Of a stretch of 64,000 bases of DNA, positions 57,506-64,000 are shown piece after piece. The notes under the pieces were generated by a model. That model searched no databases. It saw nothing but the letters and a program-made list of their open reading frames with translations, and was not told the DNA's origin. The position numbers and the translations under genes were made by a program. Source of the stretch: Cellulomonas sp. KH9 (GTDB lineage: Bacteria; Actinomycetota; Actinomycetes; Actinomycetales; Cellulomonadaceae); the NCBI RefSeq assembly GCF_900114185.1, contig NZ_FOSE01000001.1, forward strand, positions 170,485-234,484. The letters run 5' to 3'. Every line of letters starts with the position of its first letter. Positions within the stretch are counted from its first letter, which is position 1.

Positions 57506-58432
57506 GTGTCCCAGACCGCCGTCGTCGCCGCGGTCCCGCCCGCCGCCGGCGCGCTGCCCCGGCGCCGCACCCGCGCCCGCTGGGCCGGGTGGGGGTTCGT
57601 CGGGCCGTTCATGGCCGTGTTCGCGCTCGTGTTCCTCGCACCCATCGCGTACTCGCTGTGGATCAGCCTGTTCCGCACGCAGCTGGTGGGCGGCACCACG
57701 TTCGTCGGGCTGGAGAACTACCAGCGCGCGCTGGAGGACCCGCAGTTCTGGTCCGCCCTGGGCCGGGTCACGCTGTTCCTGGCCGTGCAGGTGCCGGTCA
57801 TGCTCGGCATCGCGCTGCTGGTGGCCCTCGCCATCGACTCGGGGCGGCTGTACGGGCGGGACTTCTTCCGCATCTCGATCTTCCTGCCGTACGCCGTGCC
57901 CGCCGTCGTCGCCACGCTCATGTGGGGCTTCATGTACGGCACGCGGTTCGGGCTGGTCGGCAACATCAACGAGGCGTTCGGGGTCAGCCTGCCGAACCCG
58001 CTGTCGCCGGACCTGGTCCTCGCCGCGATCGGCAACATCGTGACCTGGGAGTTCGTCGGCTACAACATGCTGATCTTCTACGCCGCGCTGCGCACGGTCC
58101 CCACCTCGCTGTACGAGGCGGCGCAGATCGACGGCGCCGGGCAGTGGCGCGTCATCACCGCCATCAAGCTGCCCGCCATCCGCGGCGCCCTGGTGGTGGC
58201 CGGCATCTTCTCGATCATCGGCAGCTTCCAGCTGTTCAACGAGCCGAGCATCCTGCAGTCCCTGGCGCCCAACGCGATCACCACGTACTTCACGCCCAAC
58301 CTGTACGCGTTCTCGCTGTCGTTCTCCGGGCAGCAGTACAACTACTCCGCCACGGTGGCCCTGCTCATGGGCGTGCTCACCATGGTCATCGCCTACGTCG
58401 TCCAGCTGCGCGGCATGCGCAAGGAGGCGTGA
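57506..58432 (+). CDS. Sugar ABC transporter permease (MalF/LacF type)
   Basis: A 308-residue permease with six helices. EAA loop: Y-E-A-A-Q-I-D-G-A-G-Q-W-R-V-I-T-A-I-K-L-P. First gene of the operon, followed by a MalG-type permease 3 nt later and then the binding protein. As in the other sugar locus, no ATPase gene is present. Confidence 0.92.
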   Translation: MSQTAVVAAVPPAAGALPRRRTRARWAGWGFVGPFMAVFALVFLAPIAYSLWISLFRTQLVGGTTFVGLENYQRALEDPQFWSALGRVTLFLAVQVPVMLGIALLVALAIDSGRLYGRDFFRISIFLPYAVPAVVATLMWGFMYGTRFGLVGNINEAFGVSLPNPLSPDLVLAAIGNIVTWEFVGYNMLIFYAALRTVPTSLYEAAQIDGAGQWRVITAIKLPAIRGALVVAGIFSIIGSFQLFNEPSILQSLAPNAITTYFTPNLYAFSLSFSGQQYNYSATVALLMGVLTMVIAYVVQLRGMRKEA

Positions 58433-58435
58433 GCG

Positions 58436-59401
58436 ATGACCACCGCGACCCCCGCCCCCACGCCCGCGACCCCCGCCGCGACGCGCCGGTCCGCCGCGCC
58501 GCGCCTGCGCAGCACCCGCGGCCGGGCGCCCGGGGGCACCCGCCCCCGCAGCGCCGAGCGGCCGCGCCGGTCCGTGCTGCTCACGGTGCTCACCGGCATC
58601 GTCCTGCTGTACTCGCTGGTCCCGCTCGTGTGGCTCGTCGTCAACGCCACCAAGACGCAGGGCGACCTGTTCTCGTCGTTCGGGCTGTGGTTCGGCGACT
58701 CGTTCGCGCTGTTCACCAACATCGGCCAGACGCTCACGTACGACGACGCGATCTTCGTGCGGTGGTTCCTCAACACCGTGCTGTACGTGGTGCTGGGTGC
58801 CGGCGGTGCGACGGCGCTGGCGGTGCTGGGCGGGTACGGGCTGGCCAAGTTCACGTTCCCCGGCAAGCGCGCCGTGTTCGCCGTCGTCATCGGCGCCGTC
58901 GCCGTGCCCGGGACCGCCCTGGCCGTGCCGACCTTCCTCATGTTCAGCCAGCTCGGCCTGACCAACACGCCCTGGTCGGTGATCATCCCGTCGCTGATCT
59001 CGCCGTTCGGCCTCTACCTCATGTGGACCTTCGCCGCCGAGGCGGTCCCCACCGAGCTCATGGAGGCCGCCCGCATCGACGGTGCCACCGAGGCCCGCAC
59101 GTTCGCGCAGGTCTGCCTGCCGCTGCTCGCCCCCGGCATCGTCACGGTGCTGCTCTTCACCATGGTCGCGACGTGGAACAACTACTTCCTGCCGCTGATC
59201 ATGCTCAAGGACCCCGACTGGTACCCCCTGACGCTCGGCCTCAACGCGTGGAACGCGCAGGCCGCCACCGCCGGCGGTGAGGCGATCTTCCACCTGGTCA
59301 TCACCGGGTCCGTCCTGACGATCGTGCCGCTGGTCGTCGCCTTCCTGCTGCTGCAGCGCTACTGGCAGTCCGGCCTGTCGGCCGGCTCCGTCAAGGAGTG
59401 A
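58436..59401 (+). CDS. Sugar ABC transporter permease (MalG/LacG type)
   Basis: A 321-residue permease. An unusual basic Arg/Thr/Pro-rich stretch of ~45 residues precedes the first helix. EAA loop: M-E-A-A-R-I-D-G-A-T-E-A-R-T-F-A-Q-V-C-L-P-L. It forms the channel with the preceding permease. Confidence 0.92.
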   Translation: MTTATPAPTPATPAATRRSAAPRLRSTRGRAPGGTRPRSAERPRRSVLLTVLTGIVLLYSLVPLVWLVVNATKTQGDLFSSFGLWFGDSFALFTNIGQTLTYDDAIFVRWFLNTVLYVVLGAGGATALAVLGGYGLAKFTFPGKRAVFAVVIGAVAVPGTALAVPTFLMFSQLGLTNTPWSVIIPSLISPFGLYLMWTFAAEAVPTELMEAARIDGATEARTFAQVCLPLLAPGIVTVLLFTMVATWNNYFLPLIMLKDPDWYPLTLGLNAWNAQAATAGGEAIFHLVITGSVLTIVPLVVAFLLLQRYWQSGLSAGSVKE

Positions 59402-59462
59402 CGCGGCGCCCGCCGCACCCCGCACCCCCGTTCTTCGTACGACGACGTGAGAGGACACCCCC

Positions 59463-60779
59463 ATGACCCGCACCCCCCGCCGAGGCGCCGTCCGCGGTGC
59501 CGCCCTGGTCGGCGTGCTCGCCCTGACGCTGGCCGCCTGCAGCGGTGACGACGGCTCCGCAGGCGACCCGGACGCCGCCGCCGACGAGGGCGGCGAGCTG
59601 CTGGTCTGGGCGTGGGACCCCACCGTGGAGCCCATCGCCGACGCGTACATGGAGGCCAACCCGGACGTGACGATCGAGCTCGTCAACGCCGGCACCGGCA
59701 ACGACCAGTACACGGCGCTGCAGAACGCGATCGGCGCCGGATCCGGCATCCCCGACCTGGCGCAGATCGAGTACTACGCACTGCCGCAGTTCGCGATCGG
59801 CGAGTCGCTGGCCGACCTCACCGACCTCGGCGCCGACGAGCTCGAGGGCACCTACACCCCCGGCCCGTGGTCGGCCGTGCAGCAGGGCGACGGCGTGTAC
59901 GGCCTGCCGCTCGACTCCGGCCCGATGGCCATGTTCTACAACGCCGAGCTCTTCGAGCAGCACGGCATCGCGGTGCCGACCACGTGGGACGAGTACGTGG
60001 CCGCGGGCCGGGCGCTGCAGGCGGCGGACCCCGGCGTCTTCATCACCTCGGACACCGGTGACGCGGGCCTGGCCACGTCGCTCATGTGGCAGGCCGGCGG
60101 GCAGCCCTTCCAGGTCGACGGCACCACGGTGAGCATCGACCTGGCGGACGAGGGCTCGCAGCAGTACGCCGACCTGTGGCAGCAGCTGGTCGGGGAGGAC
60201 CTGCTCGCGCCCATCAGCGCGTGGAGCGACGAGTGGTACCAGGGCCTGGGCAACGGCACCATCGCCACGCTCGTGACCGGCGCGTGGATGCCCGGCAACT
60301 TCGTGTCCGGTGTGCCGGAGGGGGCGGGCAGGTGGCGCGTCGCGCCGATGCCGCAGTGGTCGGCCGGTGAGTCGGTGACCGCCGAGAACGGCGGGTCGGC
60401 GATGTCCGTCATGGAGGCCTCGGAGAACAAGGCCCTCGCCTACGACTTCCTGGAGTTCGCGTCGTCCGGTGACGGCGTCGCGCTGCGGCTCGAGGGCGGC
60501 GGGTTCCCCGCCACGGTCGCGGACCTGGAGTCCGAGGAGTACCTCGCGCAGGAGTCCGAGTACTTCGGCGGGCAGAAGATCAACGAGGTGCTCGCGCAGG
60601 CCGCGGCCGACGTCGCCGAGGGCTGGCAGTACCTGCCCTTCCAGGTCTACGCCAACAGCGTCTTCAACGACACGGTCGGCCAGGCCTACGTCTCGGGCAC
60701 GACCATCACCGAGGGGCTCGCCGCCTGGCAGGACCAGCTCGTCACCTACGGCGACGACCAGGGCTTCACGGTCGACTGA
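59463..60779 (+). CDS. Sugar ABC transporter substrate-binding lipoprotein
   Basis: A 438-residue family 1 binding protein. Lipobox L-T-L-A-A-C-S (cysteine ~27). The mature start L-L-V-W-A-W-D-P and later L-P-L-D-S-G-P-M-A-M-F-Y-N-A-E-L-F are typical of oligosaccharide binders. Acidic linker after the cysteine. Neighbouring enzymes suggest a galacto-oligosaccharide ligand. A very stable hairpin follows its stop. GAGAGGA lies before the ATG. Confidence 0.92.
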   Translation: MTRTPRRGAVRGAALVGVLALTLAACSGDDGSAGDPDAAADEGGELLVWAWDPTVEPIADAYMEANPDVTIELVNAGTGNDQYTALQNAIGAGSGIPDLAQIEYYALPQFAIGESLADLTDLGADELEGTYTPGPWSAVQQGDGVYGLPLDSGPMAMFYNAELFEQHGIAVPTTWDEYVAAGRALQAADPGVFITSDTGDAGLATSLMWQAGGQPFQVDGTTVSIDLADEGSQQYADLWQQLVGEDLLAPISAWSDEWYQGLGNGTIATLVTGAWMPGNFVSGVPEGAGRWRVAPMPQWSAGESVTAENGGSAMSVMEASENKALAYDFLEFASSGDGVALRLEGGGFPATVADLESEEYLAQESEYFGGQKINEVLAQAAADVAEGWQYLPFQVYANSVFNDTVGQAYVSGTTITEGLAAWQDQLVTYGDDQGFTVD

Positions 60780-60784
60780 CCGCC

Positions 60785-60817
60785 GGACCGCGCGCCCGGC
60801 ACCCGGGCGCGCGGTCC
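60785..60817 (+). terminator. 15-bp perfect hairpin after the binding-protein gene
   Basis: GGACCGCGCGCCCGG (60785-60799) pairs perfectly with CCGGGCGCGCGGTCC (60803-60817) around CAC. It starts 6 nt after the stop and lies inside the putative operon, so it may act as a partial terminator or as an mRNA stabiliser for the upstream part. Confidence 0.75.
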
Positions 60818-60870
60818 CGTCCCTGTGTGACCCGAACGCCCCACGCCCGCGCGCCCCGAGGAGCTCCCGC

Positions 60871-62631
60871 ATGCCCACGTTCGAGATCGGCGAGCAGGAC
60901 TTCCTGCTCGACGGCCGCCCGCACCAGGTGCTCTCCGGCGCGCTGCACTACTTCCGCGTCCACCCGGACCTGTGGGCCGACCGCATCCGCTCGGCGCGGC
61001 AGATGGGGCTCAACACCATCGAGACGTACGTCGCGTGGAACGTGCACGCGCCCACCCCGGACGTCTTCGACACGTCCGGCCCGCGGGACCTGGGCCGGTT
61101 CCTCGACCTCGTCGCCGCCGAGGGCATGCACGCGATCGTGCGCCCCGGCCCGTACATCTGCGCCGAGTGGGACAACGGCGGTCTCCCCGCCTGGCTGTTC
61201 CGCCTGCCGGGGGTGGGGGTGCGCCGCAACGAGCCGACGTACCTGGCCGCGGTCGGCCGGTACCTCGCGCACGTGCTGCCGCTGGTCGCCGCCCGGCAGG
61301 TCACCCGCGGCGGCCCGGTGATCGCCGTGCAGGTGGAGAACGAGTACGGCGCCTACGGCGACGACCAGGAGTACCTGCGTGCGCTGGTCGCGATGACCCT
61401 CGCGCAGGGCATCGAGGTGCCGTTGCTGACGTGCGACCAGGCCGACGACGCGATGCTGGAGCGCGGCGGACTGCCCGGGGTGCACCGCACGGCCACCTTC
61501 GGGTCGCGCACGGCCGAGCGGCTCGAGGTGCTGCGTCGCCACCAGCCCACCGGCCCGCTGATGTGCATGGAGTTCTGGTGCGGCTGGTTCGACCACTGGG
61601 GGGCGCACCACCACACCACCGACGCCGCCGCCTCCGCGGCCGACCTCGACGCCCTGCTGGCCGCCGGCGGGTCCGTCAACGTCTACATGTTCCACGGCGG
61701 CACCAACGCGGGGTTCACCAACGGCGCCAACGACAAGGGCGTCTACCAGCCGACCGTGACGTCGTACGACTACGACGCCCCGCTGGCGGAGGACGGCACC
61801 CGCACCGCCAAGTACGACGCCTTCCGTGAGGTGCTCGGCCGGTACACCGACCTGCCGGGCGACGTGCCCCCCGTGCGCGGGCCCGCACCCACGGCCGTGC
61901 TGCGCGACGGGCGTCGCACGGTGGACCTGTGGTCCGTCGTCGACGGGCTCGACGGCTGGGTCGAGGCACCCGACGTGCCGACGTACGAGCAGGTCGGCGC
62001 GGTGGGTGGGTTCGTGCTGCACCGCACGACCGTCGACCTGCCGACCCCCGCGGTGCTCGCGTTCGGCGAGGTCCGCGACCGTGCGCAGGTGTTCCTCGAC
62101 GGTCGGCCCGTCGGGGTGCTCGACCGCGCCGAGCACGCGACCTCGCTGACGCTGCCCGCCGTCGGCGTCGCCCGCCTCGACGTGCTCGTCGAGGACCAGG
62201 GCCGCGTCAACTACGGCCCGCGCATCGGGGAGGACAAGGGCCTGATCGGCCCGGCGACCCTGGGCGGCCGGCCGCTGACCGGGTGGCGGGTGCTGCCCGT
62301 CGACGTGGACGCGGTCGCGGCGTCGCCCGCGCTCGCGGCCGGTGCCGCAGCCACGACCGGTCCGGTGCCCGGCCCCTCGTTCAGCGTCTGGGAGCACGAC
62401 CTGCCGGTCGCCGACCTGTTCGTCTCGACCCGCGGCTGGGGCAAGGGCGTCGTGTGGGTCAACGGCACGTCGCTCGGCCGGTACTGGTCGAAGGGGCCGC
62501 AGACCACGCTCTACGCGCCCGCCCCCACCGTCACGGGGCGCGGCGACCGCGTCGTCGTCCTCGAGCTGCTCGCCGGCGCCGGTGAGCTCGCGCTGGTCGA
62601 CGCACCCGACCTGGGCCACACCGACTCCTGA
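60871..62631 (+). CDS. GH35 beta-galactosidase
   Basis: A 586-residue cytoplasmic enzyme of the short bacterial GH35 type. The TIM barrel (~1-320) begins F-L-L-D-G-R-P-H-Q-V-L-S-G-A-L-H-Y-F-R, has R-P-G-P-Y-I-C-A-E-W-D-N-G-G-L-P, the acid/base V-E-N-E-Y-G (E158) and nucleophile M-E-F-W-C-G-W-F (E234). Two beta-sandwich domains follow, ending with G-V-V-W-V-N-G-T-S-L-G-R-Y-W. It removes terminal beta-galactose from imported oligosaccharides. ATG after GAGGAG. Confidence 0.93.
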   Translation: MPTFEIGEQDFLLDGRPHQVLSGALHYFRVHPDLWADRIRSARQMGLNTIETYVAWNVHAPTPDVFDTSGPRDLGRFLDLVAAEGMHAIVRPGPYICAEWDNGGLPAWLFRLPGVGVRRNEPTYLAAVGRYLAHVLPLVAARQVTRGGPVIAVQVENEYGAYGDDQEYLRALVAMTLAQGIEVPLLTCDQADDAMLERGGLPGVHRTATFGSRTAERLEVLRRHQPTGPLMCMEFWCGWFDHWGAHHHTTDAAASAADLDALLAAGGSVNVYMFHGGTNAGFTNGANDKGVYQPTVTSYDYDAPLAEDGTRTAKYDAFREVLGRYTDLPGDVPPVRGPAPTAVLRDGRRTVDLWSVVDGLDGWVEAPDVPTYEQVGAVGGFVLHRTTVDLPTPAVLAFGEVRDRAQVFLDGRPVGVLDRAEHATSLTLPAVGVARLDVLVEDQGRVNYGPRIGEDKGLIGPATLGGRPLTGWRVLPVDVDAVAASPALAAGAAATTGPVPGPSFSVWEHDLPVADLFVSTRGWGKGVVWVNGTSLGRYWSKGPQTTLYAPAPTVTGRGDRVVVLELLAGAGELALVDAPDLGHTDS

Positions 62632-62634
62632 CCC

Positions 62635-62656
62635 CCGGCCGGGCGTGCCCGGCCGG
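62635..62656 (+). terminator. Hairpin terminator after GH35 gene
   Basis: CCGGCCGGG (62635-62643) pairs perfectly with CCCGGCCGG (62648-62656) around CGTG, starting 4 nt after the stop codon. Confidence 0.65.
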
Positions 62657-62736
62657 TCGCACCACCGCAGCACCACGTACCACCCCGCACGACACGCACG
62701 ACCCACCGTTCGCAGCGACCTCGGAGAAGAGGACAG

Positions 62737-64000
62737 ATGACGACGACGTCACGTCGCTCGACAGCGGGAGCCGCCGTGCTCGCGCTGACGGCCGGGCTCA
62801 TCGCAGCCCCGGCCGTGACCGCACCGGCCACCGCCGCCCCGACGGGCACCGCGGTGACCGTCACCCCCAACCCCTGGTACGCGGGGGAGACGTTCCAGGG
62901 CTGGGGGACCTCCCTCGTCTGGTTCGCCAACGCGACCGGCGGGTACCCGGCGGACGTCCGCCAGGACCTGTACGACAAGCTGTTCACGGCCGACGGCCTG
63001 GACCTCAACATCGCCCGCTACAACATCGGCGGCGGCCACGCGTCCGACGTCGAGGACTACCTGCGGGCCGGCGGCGCCGTCCCCGGGTGGTGGCGTGCCG
63101 ACACCACCGGCGACCTGTACGGCGCCCCGACGACGCACGCGAACGCCGAGGCGGTCCGCGAGGCGTTCGACCCGGCCGACGACCGGTTCTACGACCTGGA
63201 CGCGGACGCCGGGCAGCGGTGGTGGGTGCAGCAGCTCGCGGACGACGAGCAGATCACCCACTGGGAGACGTTCGCCAACTCCGCGCCGTGGTTCATGACC
63301 GAGAACGGGTACGTGTCCGGCGGGTTCGACCCGACCACCGAGCAGCTGCGGCCCGACTCCGTCGACGACTTCGCGGCGTACCTGGTGCGGGTCAGCGAGG
63401 CGCTGGAGGACGCGCACGGCATCGAGGTCGCGACCGTCGACCCGCTCAACGAGCCCAACACCGACTACTGGCGCACGACCCTCGAGGACGGCGTCCCGGT
63501 GGGCGGCCGGCAGGAGGGCATGCACGTCGGCCCGCAGCGGCAGGCCGACCTCATCGACGCGCTGGCCGAGCGGCTGCGCGCCCCGGGCTCCACGACCGAT
63601 GCCGTGGTGTCCGCCATGGACGAGACCAACCCGGGCACGTTCGTGCGCAACTGGCAGGCGTACGACGCGCAGACCCGCGCCAACGTCGACCAGCTCAACG
63701 TGCACACGTACGGCACGGGCGGGCGCGTCACGGTCCGCGACCTGGCCAAGGTCGAGGACAAGCCGCTGTGGATGAGCGAGGTCGAGGGCAGCTGGGTGTC
63801 GGGGTGGAACCCGGCCAGCATCGTCAACGGCCTGGGCCTGGCGGGGCGCATCCACGACGACCTGCGGGAGCTGGAGTCGGACGCGTGGGTGTTCTGGCAG
63901 CCGGTCGAGGACCTCTACAACATGGAGCCGCAGGGCGAGAACTCCAACTGGGGCGGGGTCTTCATCGACCTCGACTGCCGCTGGTACGGCTCCGGTGAGG
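62737..64000 (+). CDS. Secreted GH30 endo-beta-1,6-galactanase-like enzyme (3' end outside window)
   Basis: The frame stays open from ATG 62737 to the window end (421 residues). A signal peptide of ~35 residues ends at A-T-A-A-P. The catalytic barrel begins F-Q-G-W-G-T-S-L-V-W-F-A-N and has L-N-I-A-R-Y-N-I-G-G-G, V-D-P-L-N-E-P-N (acid/base E239) and L-W-M-S-E-V-E-G (nucleophile probably E348). The G-W-G-T-S-L and R-Y-N-I-G-G-G words are typical of the GH30 group that contains endo-beta-1,6-galactanases. CGGAGAAGAGG precedes the ATG. C-terminal modules, if any, are not visible. Confidence 0.85.
   Translation, partial: MTTTSRRSTAGAAVLALTAGLIAAPAVTAPATAAPTGTAVTVTPNPWYAGETFQGWGTSLVWFANATGGYPADVRQDLYDKLFTADGLDLNIARYNIGGGHASDVEDYLRAGGAVPGWWRADTTGDLYGAPTTHANAEAVREAFDPADDRFYDLDADAGQRWWVQQLADDEQITHWETFANSAPWFMTENGYVSGGFDPTTEQLRPDSVDDFAAYLVRVSEALEDAHGIEVATVDPLNEPNTDYWRTTLEDGVPVGGRQEGMHVGPQRQADLIDALAERLRAPGSTTDAVVSAMDETNPGTFVRNWQAYDAQTRANVDQLNVHTYGTGGRVTVRDLAKVEDKPLWMSEVEGSWVSGWNPASIVNGLGLAGRIHDDLRELESDAWVFWQPVEDLYNMEPQGENSNWGGVFIDLDCRWYGSGE

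Noticed and set aside
1-64000. tRNA, rRNA, insertion sequences and origins
   Set aside because: I looked for conserved tRNA arms, rRNA-like lower-GC blocks, transposase motifs and DnaA boxes and saw none that I could support.

Overview
The window looks like chromosomal DNA of a very GC-rich actinobacterium, probably a plant-polysaccharide degrader of the Cellulomonas type. This is inferred from strong G/C third-position bias, many GTG starts, ATGA/GTGA stop-start overlaps, TAGGNT-type -10 boxes placed 6-7 nt before start codons (leaderless genes), a CopD-CtaG fusion, and many glycoside hydrolases and LacI-type sugar loci. I saw no rRNA, tRNA, CRISPR array, transposase or clear prophage.

Layout. 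(1) 1-3142: end of an MFS transporter and a glycoside hydrolase family 2 enzyme carrying a DUF2804 domain. (2) 3252-7573: DUF4129 - membrane protein - MoxR ATPase - DUF58 - membrane protein operon, ended by a hairpin. (3) 7683-9601: a small WXG-like protein followed by a lipase-like protein with a helical N-terminus, a candidate type VII secretion partner/effector pair. (4) 9558-13442: holin-like membrane protein, Bcr/CflA exporter divergent from a MarR regulator, HisC-type aminotransferase, small membrane protein. (5) 13378-14810: CtaG and DUF2243. (6) 15053-18887: 2-oxoacid dehydrogenase E1alpha, E1beta and E2 behind two tandem palindromes. (7) 18999-22643: repeat-bearing membrane protein, CopC and CopD-CtaG. 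(8) 22686-23531: FHA/zinc-ribbon protein.

(9) 23759-38051 is the most notable region. A complete-looking Tad/Flp pilus locus (CpaB, CpaE, TadA, TadB, TadC, Flp, two TadE-like proteins, TadG-like) runs in one direction through a membrane protein with LysM-like and BTAD domains into a minimal type VII secretion locus (WXG100 and an EssC/EccC ATPase). A secreted protein and a lipoprotein (38413-40013) face it on the other strand, with a small frame-disrupted ORF between.

(10) 40317-48879: CBM48 protein, MATE exporter, NERD-like membrane protein, MFS transporter, tandem repeats, NERD-UvrD-like helicase, membrane protein. (11) 47842-54871: LacI regulator, sugar ABC importer, esterase and sucrose phosphorylase, a locus for sucrose or related glucosides. 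(12) 54965-56271: polysaccharide deacetylase and lipoprotein. (13) 56280-64000: LacI regulator, second ABC importer, GH35 beta-galactosidase and a secreted GH30 enzyme cut by the window end. This last set reads as a beta-galactan/arabinogalactan pathway: outside cleavage, uptake, then intracellular galactose release.
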